From Planctomycetaceae bacterium (GTDB lineage: Bacteria; Planctomycetota; Planctomycetia; Planctomycetales; Planctomycetaceae): a stretch of 39,312 nucleotides of DNA. The stretch spans positions 1-39,312 of the forward strand of contig JANSXP010000067.1 of the NCBI GenBank assembly GCA_024742875.1, given 5' to 3'. Both the position numbers and the translations under genes were made by a program. The notes below the pieces were generated by a model that saw nothing but the letters and a program-made list of their open reading frames with translations, was not told the DNA's origin and made no database searches. This document shows, piece after piece, positions 26,618-34,414 of the stretch (positions are counted from its first letter, which is position 1; each line of letters starts with the position of its first letter).

Positions 26618-27166
26618 TCACCCAGTCAGGTGAGCGCGAACGCGTTCGAGCGTCTCACCGAGGAGATTCCGCCCACGCCACTGTTCCGGCTGGTAGGCAC
26701 TCGGATGATCAGCGGCAAAGCCGATCCCCCAAATCCGATCCAGTGGGCTGGCTTCCACCAGACGGCGATCGCCAGTGTTCATCAGCTGTGCCTTCAGGTC
26801 TTCGTTCTGACCAAATTTCGCAACGTTGCCGCAAAACACAATCCTGCAGCGTTCCGTAATCCAGCGGTCTTCCAGAAAGCCGATCACCTGTTTGCCCAGC
26901 TTCTTGTGCTCACGTGGGCTGTCGGTGCTCATGATACGTTGTTCAGTTTTCGAATCACCAAACAGCCGCGCCTTTTCCGCCATCATGTACTGCTCGGCGC
27001 AGACGTAGTCAGTGCCATCAACAACGAACGGCGAGATCGTCCACTGGCCAAACGGGTTTGGCGGTTTCCAGAACAGAACCAGCTCCGCAGTGACGACAAC
27101 CTGAGTGCCATCGAAGAACGCCAGCCGATCTTTATCGAAGCATTCGATGTGCAGGAACTCAGACAT
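26618..27166 (-). CDS. NADAR-family protein (YbiA-like)
   Basis: 182 residues. NADAR marks: FGQWTISPFVVDG, then YVCAEQYMMAEKARLFGD with the probable catalytic Glu58, IVFCGNVAKFGQNEDLKAQLMNTG, ASPLDRIWGIGF and WRGRNLLGETLERVR. The family acts on ADP-ribose-related N-glycosidic bonds: YbiA-type proteins were linked to clean-up of riboflavin intermediates, and several NADAR proteins remove ADP-ribose from guanine bases. Which reaction applies here is not known. ATG 27166 has GGAGGAG seven bases upstream. It lies 48 bases before the TIGR03067 gene. Confidence 0.85.
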   Translation of the reverse strand: MSEFLHIECFDKDRLAFFDGTQVVVTAELVLFWKPPNPFGQWTISPFVVDGTDYVCAEQYMMAEKARLFGDSKTEQRIMSTDSPREHKKLGKQVIGFLEDRWITERCRIVFCGNVAKFGQNEDLKAQLMNTGDRRLVEASPLDRIWGIGFAADHPSAYQPEQWRGRNLLGETLERVRAHLTG

Positions 27167-27485
27167 ATCGGGTCTCCTCCGGACGGACATCGGTCCCCAT
27201 CGGCAGGACGCGTGGTTGCCTCAACAACTGAGGCTTCAGGCCCTCCCGGCACTTCAGTTTGAGCCCGGATCTTTTGGCAGTATAGAATGGCCCGCCGTCT
27301 GGCCGCCAGGAGGTCGCGGATCACCTGATCAGCATTCATAGCTGACACTGTGCACTCCCCCTGGTTCGCTGTGTCCAACACTGCACAGCATCAGTTGCTG
27401 CCGGCGGAAATCACGCAGCGGCAAAGCCGTGTGCTCGGGGCCAGGGTTGACGGAAATGACGATCAGCGGTCATCGCCGTCGCCCG
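27167..27485. other. intergenic stretch upstream of the NADAR gene
   Basis: A minus-strand frame starting at ATG 27339 begins MNADQVIRDLLAARRRAILYC, which looks protein-like, but after about 50 residues it runs into the NADAR gene in another frame and loses protein character. It may be the head of a truncated gene. Nothing else is seen. Confidence 0.3.
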
Positions 27486-27977
27486 CTACTGGTCCACATC
27501 GGCACTGTCCTGCAGTCTTTGAATGGCCCCTTCGATGGCCATGCGAACATTAATGTCCTCGCCCGCTCGAATCTCCTGCAGCCGCCTGAGAGGCCCCAGC
27601 GCGGAGGTATCGCCCAGTGCTGCAAGCGCCCAGCCGGCCGCTCGTCGCACCAGCACATGGGGATCGTCGAACATGCCGAGCAGAGGAAGCGTGGCCCGAC
27701 GATCTGACTCACCCAGAAGCCTGCAGGCCACCTGACGCACAAAGTCATCTGACGACGACAATCGCTCAACAGCGGCGTCGTGCAGATCCGCTGCAGGTCG
27801 CCTCAGCAGCGCCCGCTCAGCCAGAGCTCCGAGCCCATCGTGACTGTAGTAATCAAGAATCTCCAGCAGAATGGGCGCCGGCGTATCATCTCGCTCCACC
27901 AGTGCCCTGGCAGCACGCAATCGAATTTCACGGTTGGCAGATCGGAATAACCGCTGCCATTTCATCGGATCCGTCAT
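27486..27977 (-). CDS. HEAT-repeat protein
   Basis: 163 residues made of about four helical HEAT repeats with the ARxxAAxAL-type signature: REIRLRAARALVERD, GLGALAERALLRRP, DDFVRQVACRLLGE and PHVLVRRAAGWALAALGD, then INVRMAIEGAIQRLQ. Such proteins are protein-binding scaffolds; no partner can be named. Start ATG 27977 is preferred because the repeat region begins right after it; ATG 28016 would add 13 residues and neither has a clear binding site. Confidence 0.65.
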   Translation of the reverse strand: MTDPMKWQRLFRSANREIRLRAARALVERDDTPAPILLEILDYYSHDGLGALAERALLRRPAADLHDAAVERLSSSDDFVRQVACRLLGESDRRATLPLLGMFDDPHVLVRRAAGWALAALGDTSALGPLRRLQEIRAGEDINVRMAIEGAIQRLQDSADVDQ

Positions 27978-28050
27978 TGCCGATTCGCCGTGAGACTGCG
28001 TGATTTCCAAAGTCATCAAGGACGCCCGATTCTGAGTGCTGCATGGTATT

Positions 28051-28626
28051 TCAGTCAAACCCCAGTCGGGATGTTTGAGGTTTCGCGGGTAGCAGCGAAT
28101 CAGACAAAAAGGCGTTGAAGCGTGCCGAGCCGTCATCAAACAGCTGACAACTGAAGTCGACGCCAGCCTCTTCAAACTGCCACTCGTACTGATCAGCCGG
28201 GCCAAAGTCTGTCTGAACGGCTTTCAGCGTTAGCTTCGATTTGCCGAACCGACGTTCCAGCTGCGTGAGAAGTCGGTCTTTGCGTTCTATGAGTTTCCGG
28301 GATTCCTGAGAGTACATGATTGTGATGAATTTTAACTGCCCCCGTTCAAATTCGAACGTGACGTTTGGGGGAGCGGTGGTGCCATTGTCCACCGAGAGTT
28401 CGTAGACGTCATTCCTGGGATAGGAGTTGACCGGAATTCGCCACTTTCGGGCGGTCGGGAAGCGGCCTGTGAATCGTTCCATCGAATCGCCCAGTCGCAC
28501 GCCGGAAACAGAAAACTTTGCAGCCGCTCTTGCCGGGCCGCTCAGCTTTGCAGAACCAGCAGTCGCTGGCGCAAGCGTTGCCCAGGTGACAGCAAACACC
28601 ACGATGATTCCGGTCACGTTTCTCAT
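28051..28626 (-). CDS. secreted hypothetical protein
   Basis: 191 residues. A signal peptide (MRNVTGIIVVFAVTWATLAPATAGSA) is followed by a domain with a regular pattern: VSGVRLGDSMERFTGRFP, FEFERGQLKFITIMYSQ, LLTQLERRFGKSKL and YEWQFEEAGVDFSCQLFDD. The V-x-L-G-x-S-x-x-x-x-x-x-F-P start resembles secreted proteins in which a G-x-S turn precedes a helix, as in SmpA/BamE-like folds, but this is only a similarity of pattern. ATG 28626 begins the signal peptide; the frame extends upstream without good composition. Confidence 0.6.
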   Translation of the reverse strand: MRNVTGIIVVFAVTWATLAPATAGSAKLSGPARAAAKFSVSGVRLGDSMERFTGRFPTARKWRIPVNSYPRNDVYELSVDNGTTAPPNVTFEFERGQLKFITIMYSQESRKLIERKDRLLTQLERRFGKSKLTLKAVQTDFGPADQYEWQFEEAGVDFSCQLFDDGSARFNAFLSDSLLPAKPQTSRLGFD

Positions 28627-28778
28627 CTTCTGTTTCCCTAAAGACTCGCAGCGGCAGTCGCCCTCTGGCGCAGACTGCGCAAAAGTGGTGGGGATGCCGG
28701 ACGTGACTTCCCCGGAGCGAGGATAGCAGGCAGAACGTGCGGCGCAAATGTCGACAGTCCCCAGCGGGCGCCGCTTTT

Positions 28779-29291
28779 CTAGCGTGACTTTCGTGGCAAC
28801 AGCTCGGGCGCCGGTGCGTTGGGAATACCGGGCACGATGATCAGCGTATCCGGTTTTGTGCACCTCAGATACCAGGCGTCGGGCAGTGTGCCAGACACCG
28901 ACACCAGGACGGGGGTCGAATCCTGCAGCCGACGCAGTGCTTCCTGTCGCGAAAGTCGTCGCCCCTTCAGATCCAGAACGCGATTCTGCGACTGCTCGCT
29001 GAGTTGACTGGCGGCCGAATAATGCATCGAAAGGTCAAGTATTGCTTCCGTCACCGACACGCGAAGCTTCGGCCACCGGACTTTGGGTTGCTGTTGGCCC
29101 ACCTTTTCCCAGACAACCCTGGGAACGACGACCCGCACAGACCAGTCATTGCCGCCATTGTCCGCAGCAGGCGTCAGAACGGTAGCGACGCCCACAACCG
29201 GCGGGACGTCTTTCGGCAGATCTGCGCGCTCGTCCGCTCGGACACCGGCGACCAACACCACTGATAAGCACACGACAAAACAACAACGCAT
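28779..29291 (-). CDS. secreted hypothetical protein
   Basis: 170 residues with a signal peptide (MRCCFVVCLSVVLVAGVRA, cleavage before DERAD). The mature protein contains the pattern VRVVVPRVVWEKV, a helix SRQEALRRLQDSTPVLVSVSG and a C-terminal DTLIIVPGIPNAPAPELLPRKSR. No known domain. GGAGA lies eight bases upstream of ATG 29291. It precedes the other secreted protein (28051-28626) on the same strand with about 150 bases between. Confidence 0.6.
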   Translation of the reverse strand: MRCCFVVCLSVVLVAGVRADERADLPKDVPPVVGVATVLTPAADNGGNDWSVRVVVPRVVWEKVGQQQPKVRWPKLRVSVTEAILDLSMHYSAASQLSEQSQNRVLDLKGRRLSRQEALRRLQDSTPVLVSVSGTLPDAWYLRCTKPDTLIIVPGIPNAPAPELLPRKSR

Positions 29292-29659
29292 TCGATCTTC
29301 TCCATGAGCGATAACGAGCCCACCATGCACAGAAGCGTGAGGACAGGCCTAAGCTTAAGTCTGACACAAACCGCCCGGTGACGTGTCAGAATGGTGTAAG
29401 ATCGCCTGCCCGTCGCAGCCGGGGAAGGTCTCCCTGAGGAGTTGATTTGGATGCCCTGCCTCCCTCGAACGATTCGCGGGCCATCATCCGTGGTGCTGCC
29501 GTGGGTGTGATTGATGCGCGAAAAGGGAATTCGCGATTCTCAAGTAAACAAACAGCCAGATTCCTGACGTCCGTTGCCTGGTACTCTGCGCAACAATCTC
29601 GATGATAAGCCAACAGACGACCGATCCCGCATCGACCTCACAGCAGGAGATTTGCTTCC

Positions 29660-30115
29660 ATGGAAACATCCCCCCGCCCCGCGATACCTTTGTGGTTCAA
29701 AATCTGCAACAGCATGTTTCTGTTGTGGAATGCCTTTGGGCTGGTCGTCTTTCTGTTGTTCCAGACCGTCTACACGACCAAAGAAGCGCTCACAGAAGCC
29801 GGCCTGACTGAAGCACAGGTCGAGTTGACTCTGGCGACACCCGGCTGGGTGCACGTGGCCTTTGGGCTGGCCGTCATCTTTGGCGTTCTGGGCAGCATCG
29901 CCATGCTGATGAAGTCCAGCCTGACGATTCCGCTGTTGCTCATTTCGCTGATTGGAGTGCTGGCACAGAACACTTATGTCTACCTCCTGAGCGACACCGT
30001 CAAAGTGATGGGTGTGGGCGCTTCGCCTTTCGTCATTGTCGGAGCCATCGCTGTGATCCCATATGCCATATATGGCTCCCGAAAACACTGGATCAACAGA
30101 CTTCACCCCGATTGA
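29660..30115 (+). CDS. four-helix membrane protein
   Basis: 151 residues with four hydrophobic segments (about 19-36, 62-84, 88-106, 119-137), short loops and a positively charged end (GSRKHWINRLHPD). The start has GGAG nine bases upstream. No known motif. It is the only plus-strand gene between 21.3 and 36.4 kb, so it has its own promoter, probably in the divergent region 29292-29659. Confidence 0.65.
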   Translation: METSPRPAIPLWFKICNSMFLLWNAFGLVVFLLFQTVYTTKEALTEAGLTEAQVELTLATPGWVHVAFGLAVIFGVLGSIAMLMKSSLTIPLLLISLIGVLAQNTYVYLLSDTVKVMGVGASPFVIVGAIAVIPYAIYGSRKHWINRLHPD

Positions 30116-30164
30116 GTGTCTGTGGGAATCCCTTTCGGCATGCCGGCTGTCAGGTCGACGACTT

Positions 30165-30641
30165 TCAGACAAAGTCATACACGAACACGGGCACCTGCGC
30201 AGCGCAGAGTGATTGCTGGATGAGCGGTTCGATCCTTTCCCATTTGCCGCCCGCGAGACCGCAGCCAATGCGAGGCATATGAACGGAGGCGGACAACTCC
30301 ACGGACAGTTCGGCCACCTTGATGAGGCAGCTTTCGATTGCCTGATAGCGGACCGGGGGGCCCTTACTTCCGGTTTTCATCCCCCGCTGACCGATCATAT
30401 TGGCAACCCAAACGTAATCTTCAGCCTGAACCAGCTGAACCGCCCCGAGGGCGAAGTCATTTTTTGATCGATGGCGGTGCCAGTCTCGATAACTCCGCTC
30501 CGGCTCCGTCCAGCGACGGCTGATGGCGACAACAAACCCCTTGCCCCAGCCACCCAGATCATTGCAGACATGAGCGATAATCTTCTTTCCTTTCGCCTGC
30601 GGAGCAGTGGCGTCGCCTTTGAGGTAGGTGATCGTTGTCAT
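30165..30641 (-). CDS. macrodomain protein (ADP-ribose binding/hydrolysis)
   Basis: 158 residues, a single macrodomain. Marks in order: ITYLKGDATAP (Asp10, adenine contact), IIAHVCNDLGGWGKGFVVAIS (Asn27 and the Gly-rich loop near 30-36), LGAVQLVQAEDYVWVANMIGQ, YQAIESCLIKVAELS and MPRIGCGLAGGKWERIEPLI with the second Gly-rich loop near 125-131. The KG-x-G-F loop and the overall layout resemble the ALC1/TARG1-like group, which binds or hydrolyses ADP-ribose esters or O-acetyl-ADP-ribose. ATG 30641 fits the family start; the longer form from 30698 adds a tail with no match. No toxin partner (DarT-like) is adjacent. Confidence 0.85.
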   Translation of the reverse strand: MTTITYLKGDATAPQAKGKKIIAHVCNDLGGWGKGFVVAISRRWTEPERSYRDWHRHRSKNDFALGAVQLVQAEDYVWVANMIGQRGMKTGSKGPPVRYQAIESCLIKVAELSVELSASVHMPRIGCGLAGGKWERIEPLIQQSLCAAQVPVFVYDFV

Positions 30642-30923
30642 ACGGAAAGCCAGACGCAGTTGAGCGTCTGCCATGGAGTGTTGAAAGAAGGCTCGCACGC
30701 AGACCTGTACGTGTCGACACGAAGACCATCTTCGCCTGCGAACGATGGTCGTATGCCATCAGGAGCGGTGTCGCGTTGATTCATTCCCCGTTGGATTCTC
30801 GCAGAAGAATACCAGTCAAGGGGAGATGTTGAGAGCACCATCTGACGGGGCGCCTGACGCGACCTGCCAGAGAGCCTAGTTTCCGGCTGAACCTGTCTTC
30901 CAGCAGCCGAATCCCGTGAGCTG

Positions 30924-31322
30924 TCATTCAGAAGCAGCCGCCTGCCCGTGGGAATCGTCCTGGCTGCGACCAACCAGACGCTCCATGGCCGCATGAAAGA
31001 TCAACCCCGCAGTCATTCCACTAGCAGCCAGGAACGCCCCACGACCGCCGTAAAAATAGCACGTGAATGCAAAGAATCTGTCGCTGTAAGTGGTGGAACT
31101 CGATTCCCGGGCGATACTGCCCAATTGCGAGAGATCTGCATTCCAGATAGAGATCAGGTCTGGCATGACCATCATTCCGCCGCCGCCCAGGATGCAGCAG
31201 GCGGCGATACCGACGGACATCTTCCATCGACCGGCGAGCGCGCAGAGGACAAGAAACACGCTTACCAGGACAGCAACCGCGAGCACAAAATGGAAAGGTT
31301 TGGGAACGTACATGGCCAGCAT
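30924..31322 (-). CDS. membrane hypothetical protein
   Basis: 132 residues with three hydrophobic segments (about 10-30, 36-55, and 90-110 including FYGGRGAFLAASGMTAGLIF). No domain recognised. ATG 31322 or 31313 (MYVPKP) could be the start. It is the last chromosomal-looking gene before the integron array, whose leftmost unit ends 200 bases away. Confidence 0.5.
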   Translation of the reverse strand: MLAMYVPKPFHFVLAVAVLVSVFLVLCALAGRWKMSVGIAACCILGGGGMMVMPDLISIWNADLSQLGSIARESSSTTYSDRFFAFTCYFYGGRGAFLAASGMTAGLIFHAAMERLVGRSQDDSHGQAAASE

Positions 31323-31521
31323 GGCAGTGAGAGATACCTCAAAGGCCCGAGTGAGATCTGCGAGCCGGCGGTCAATGGATCAATTGACATCAGGGTCTGC
31401 CAATCAATTTCGATTGCCTTCCAACGTCGACACTGACAGGAACGGGACTGTGGATTTTGTCTGGAAATGTCGCACAGGCCTGCCTGATTTTCGAATCGGT
31501 ACCGGCATCAACGCGGGTGCA

Positions 31522-31836
31522 TCACCCTGTAATCTGCCCGTCAAGTGGATCGGGGCCCTTTGGGCCGCTGCCAGGCAGGAGGCTCGCAATAGTAGTTGCG
31601 AGGTATTCTTGTTTCGATTCGACACGAAGAATCAATGGATCATCTGTCGCGGGGTCGATGTCTACGATCTGCGAATCGTCTTGTCGATTACGAATGTAGA
31701 GCTGTGTCCACTTGCGGCTGGCGGGATTGTATGAGTCTCCGTCAGTATCAACGTTGAAGAAGTCGTGCCAGAGATAGGTGATAACGAGGCGGAAGTCTGG
31801 CCGCTCATGCTCAGCGTTGACGAAGTATTGAGGCAT
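31522..31836 (-). CDS. cassette 13: hypothetical protein, no attC of its own
   Basis: 104 residues: a mixed beta/alpha start (MPQYFVNAEHERPDFRLVITYLW), an acidic middle (VDTDGDSYNP) and a C-terminus ending PDPLDGQITG. ATG 31836 lies 12 bases after the attC at 31849-31938. Unlike all other units it has no attC behind it, so it marks the distal end of the array. Not recognised. Confidence 0.55.
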   Translation of the reverse strand: MPQYFVNAEHERPDFRLVITYLWHDFFNVDTDGDSYNPASRKWTQLYIRNRQDDSQIVDIDPATDDPLILRVESKQEYLATTIASLLPGSGPKGPDPLDGQITG

Positions 31837-31848
31837 GCGTTTCTTGCC

Positions 31849-31938
31849 AGCTAACGATCAAGGTCACCGGGCCGTGACGATTGGCCTTAAATTGGAAATT
31901 GCGGGCGAACGCGGCTCCGGTGCACCGCCTTGTTATGC
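31849..31938 (-). repeat. attC site of cassette 12
   Basis: 90 bases. On the minus strand it begins GCATAAC and ends GTTAGCT; the core of the stem carries GTGCACCGGAGCC and GGCCCGGTGACC. Confidence 0.9.
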
Positions 31939-31966
31939 CGCTTTTGCGAGAGTTAACGCGACACTC

Positions 31967-32410
31967 TTAGCGATATTGTTCGGGGTCCGGAGTATACGGA
32001 ATCAACTGTGGATGGTCGCGGCAGAACTCAATCAAGTGATCTCTAAGACGGTCATACAAGTCATCTTCGACGTAAGGCAACTCAGGTATTTGGGAGTCGT
32101 CCGTTAATTCGTTGGGAGGTAGAAAGTTGCGGAGGCGATCAAGATCGCGGCGGATTTCAGATTTACTTTCGCTGGAGAAGCATGATTTGGACGTGAGAGA
32201 TTCTTCGATGTAGTCAAGCAGCATTTCGAATCGATCGTCCCATTTGATGTTGCCATTCCCCTGTGCTTCCCATCGGAGTTTTTCGATTGCACGAAGCACT
32301 TCAGGTTGAACGAACGACGCTGGGCCGGTTTTGGGCACAAGCGTCTTCCATATCCAGCGAGCAATGTCGTCGTTGGAGCCGGCCAGGTCGATTTGGTGTG
32401 GACTGTCCAT
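31967..32410 (-). CDS. cassette 12: hypothetical protein
   Basis: 147 residues, soluble and mostly helical: SNDDIARWIWKTLVPK, QPEVLRAIEKLRWEAQG, WDDRFEMLLDYIEESL, a second helical pair (EIRRDLDRLRNFLPP) and an acidic ending with Pro and Tyr (RDHPQLIPYTPDPEQYR). No family recognised. The start codon is 27 bases from the preceding attC and the stop 28 bases from its own, the usual tight packing of a cassette. Confidence 0.6.
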   Translation of the reverse strand: MDSPHQIDLAGSNDDIARWIWKTLVPKTGPASFVQPEVLRAIEKLRWEAQGNGNIKWDDRFEMLLDYIEESLTSKSCFSSESKSEIRRDLDRLRNFLPPNELTDDSQIPELPYVEDDLYDRLRDHLIEFCRDHPQLIPYTPDPEQYR

Positions 32411-32436
32411 ACAAATGGTGACGTACTGCCTTGCGG

Positions 32437-32526
32437 CATAACGTTGACCATCAGCCGTCCCGTGATGAGCGATGGTTGAATGTTTTTAGTGTCCCGACAC
32501 GGGTCGGCTGCATGGTGTTGTTATGC
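32437..32526 (-). repeat. attC site of cassette 11
   Basis: 90 bases, GCATAAC ... GTTATGC on the minus strand. Its stem is the most diverged from the others (ACCCGTGTCGGGACAC) and its middle is rich in T. Confidence 0.85.
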
Positions 32527-32528
32527 GT

Positions 32529-33047
32529 TTAGAAGATGTTGAAGTTCGGGTGCCTAAGCCACCATTTGCAGGTTTCAGAAGTTGCCAAATGTGCTGTATC
32601 GGCTCCTGAGGGATAGCGTTCGTAACTAACTCTGGTGACACCGGGAGCATCTGCAGGCAGTAGTAAGGGGTCGAACTCTACAAAGCCATCGTACTGGATT
32701 GCCAGGAATGCGGCTACCTCGACTAGCAGGCGGTGATCGATCAGCCGATTGCACATGGCGGACAATCGAATGTAGTGCGTAATGAATATGTTGTGCCGCG
32801 CTGCCGACGTTTGAAGATGCCCAACAAGATGAAGCACTTCGTGCACGTCCACACAAAACGGGCGTAAGTCATCTGACGACGTACAGCCACCGAGTTTCTG
32901 GGTGTCAGAGATCCAGCAAAAGTTGTCTGCTGTCCAGGGATCGGAGCCATCCTCGGGGAATTTGTCTGCAACATGCAGCGTCGTATCCTGCCATGTGGGC
33001 ACGGTTCGGTACGATGAGTTAAAGAAGATGTCGAGGACAGGTCCCAT
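32529..33047 (-). CDS. cassette 11: hypothetical protein
   Basis: 172 residues. Visible parts: MGPVLDIFFNSSYRTVP, an aromatic segment (DPWTADNFCWISDTQKLGG), a helix-rich centre with many His (DVHEVLHLVGHLQTSAARHN), and SYERYPSGADTAHLATSETCKWW near the end. The layout (a beta start, a helical centre, then a short catalytic-looking stretch) is not one I can assign. Stop codon 3 bases before the attC boundary and start 5 bases after the previous one. Confidence 0.6.
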   Translation of the reverse strand: MGPVLDIFFNSSYRTVPTWQDTTLHVADKFPEDGSDPWTADNFCWISDTQKLGGCTSSDDLRPFCVDVHEVLHLVGHLQTSAARHNIFITHYIRLSAMCNRLIDHRLLVEVAAFLAIQYDGFVEFDPLLLPADAPGVTRVSYERYPSGADTAHLATSETCKWWLRHPNFNIF

Positions 33048-33051
33048 TGCT

Positions 33052-33142
33052 GCATAACGACCTGCTTCACCCGGCGGCGGCGAGCGACTCGGACTTCGGT
33101 TTCGGCACCCGACCGCCGCTCGGGCGCAAGCAATTGTTAGCC
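33052..33142 (-). repeat. attC site of cassette 10
   Basis: 91 bases, GGCTAAC ... GTTATGC on the minus strand; the stem has TGCTTGCGCCCGAGCGG against CCGCCGGGTGAAGCA. The stop codon TAA of cassette 10 is part of the GGCTAAC box. Confidence 0.88.
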
Positions 33143-33697
33143 GCCTTGTTCGATTACAGTGCGAAAGTGGACATAATCTGCCAGTGCTTCTTCAAGCGAT
33201 ACGCCGGGATTGATACGGCGATGTTCCTCGATGAAAGCCACTTTGTCTTCGTTGAAGGCGAATTCTGACAAAGCTTTCGTTGTGACCTTTGGCAGTTGCA
33301 GTTGAATGTAGATTCTGTCGGGACGCCATGAGCCCCAATCGAGACTTCGGTGGAAGTCGCCCCATTTGTCGGAATCTTTCGTGCAGTGGAATCCGTAGAT
33401 CGGCGCAACTGCCAGAAAGCGACACTTTGAACACTTGCGTGGGATTTCGACTTTCGACGTGATGAATTCGTTTTCGAATACTACTGGGTCGGTGGGACCA
33501 TCGACACCACACGGACCGTGATCAAGGTGAAGGTAGCCACCAACATCATCAATGTTTCTTGTGCATTCGCCTTCGAATAAGTGATCGCAGCTCGCGCACT
33601 TCTGAGGGACGGCTCCGGTAGAACACATATGGCCGAACGGCACTGGCGGTTCGATCGGGCCATCGACTGGGCATGCTGGAAAGTACCGTCGGTGCAT
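33137..33697 (-). CDS. cassette 10: cysteine-rich protein, possible zinc binding
   Basis: 186 residues with two similar Cys clusters: KCASCDHLFEGECTRN near residue 34 and KCSKCRFLAVAPIYGFHC near 88. Each begins C-x2-C and ends with a further Cys, so the two halves look like an internal duplication binding metal, each followed by a His/Asp-containing strand (DVGGYLHLDHGPC and DSDKWGDFHRSLDWG). ATG 33697 begins MHRRYFPACPVDGP and lies 12 bases after the preceding attC; a longer frame to 33727 runs into that site and is rejected. TAA stop is inside its own attC. Not recognised. Confidence 0.6.
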   Translation of the reverse strand: MHRRYFPACPVDGPIEPPVPFGHMCSTGAVPQKCASCDHLFEGECTRNIDDVGGYLHLDHGPCGVDGPTDPVVFENEFITSKVEIPRKCSKCRFLAVAPIYGFHCTKDSDKWGDFHRSLDWGSWRPDRIYIQLQLPKVTTKALSEFAFNEDKVAFIEEHRRINPGVSLEEALADYVHFRTVIEQGG

Positions 33698-33708
33698 GTG
33701 CTCTTGGC

Positions 33709-33798
33709 GGCTAACGCCGACAATCACCGGGCCCTGACCAGCTGATTGTCCATGTGAAAACGCGACCGGCAGGGCTCCGGTGCATTGTGTTGTTATGT
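33709..33798 (-). repeat. attC site of cassette 9
   Basis: 90 bases, ACATAAC ... GTTAGCC on the minus strand. Its R'' box differs from most sites but exactly complements the 5' box of its own cassette (GTTATGT). The TAA stop of the NADAR cassette lies in it. Confidence 0.9.
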
Positions 33799-34245
33799 TG
33801 CCGAATCAGACTGGACTTTCAACTCGTGGCGGACCCGCATGAGGATCTTGCCGAGCTTGTTTTGCCCGGTGCCATCGGCACCACAGCCCCAATAGTAGTC
33901 TCCGGGCGCACTCTCGACTATCTCTTCATCACCCGTAGCCAGCAATCGGTCGCGAATGTCGTCGTGCGTCTGGAATTTACGGAGGACGCCCTGATACATG
34001 ATGTCATCTTTGACGTCTTCCCAATCAGGACGCAGTGGGATGGCGGTACTGCGACCGAGTCCCTTGGCGTCGCCCGGAGTGCGTGCCCGTTGAATTGCGG
34101 ACTCCTGTTTCGTACCCGCAAATTTTTTAGCTTGAAAATAGTGCTCGACGGTGGGCCAGTACTTGTCATCGATGGCGAATCCGTGCGCTGAGAAGTTGCA
34201 GAAGTCGCCGTACTCGTCGGTGCGTGTGTAGAAGTAGATCGTCAT
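33793..34245 (-). CDS. cassette 9: NADAR-family protein
   Basis: 150 residues, a minimal NADAR domain. Marks: FYTRTDEYGDFCNFSAHGFAID, KYWPTVEHYFQAKKFAGT with the probable catalytic Glu34, then DIMYQGVLRKFQTHDDIRDRLLATG, and YYWGCGADGTGQNKLGKILMRVR. The matching region to YbiA-type proteins is good over its whole length. It is therefore a second NADAR protein about 7 kb from the chromosomal one, only distantly similar to it. A role in removing ADP-ribose from bases is possible. ATG 34245 is chosen; TTG 34248 precedes it. Confidence 0.85.
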   Translation of the reverse strand: MTIYFYTRTDEYGDFCNFSAHGFAIDDKYWPTVEHYFQAKKFAGTKQESAIQRARTPGDAKGLGRSTAIPLRPDWEDVKDDIMYQGVLRKFQTHDDIRDRLLATGDEEIVESAPGDYYWGCGADGTGQNKLGKILMRVRHELKVQSDSAT

Positions 34246-34301
34246 CAAGCATCAAATTGAGAACGGCGTTCAGCTGGAAGGGCAGATCGGGGAGCTTTGC
34301 A

Positions 34302-34392
34302 ACATAACGCCGACGATCACGGGATTGTGACGAGCGACTTTGATTTGAAATTTCGGGGTGATACACAATTCCCGTGCATCGTTTTGTTATGC
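34302..34392 (-). repeat. attC site of cassette 8
   Basis: 91 bases, GCATAAC ... GTTATGT on the minus strand; stem CGATGCACGGGAAT against ATCCCGTGATCG with one extra base in the first arm. Confidence 0.9.
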
Positions 34393-34414
34393 AGCCGACG
34401 GGTGTGACTACATG

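Noticed and set aside
26983-27339. minus-strand frame starting MNADQVIRDLLAARRR
   Set aside because: The first 50 residues look plausible, but the rest is an out-of-frame copy of the NADAR gene; at most a truncated gene.
31090-31734. plus-strand frame at the left border of the array
   Set aside because: It runs across two minus-strand genes and is not protein-like.
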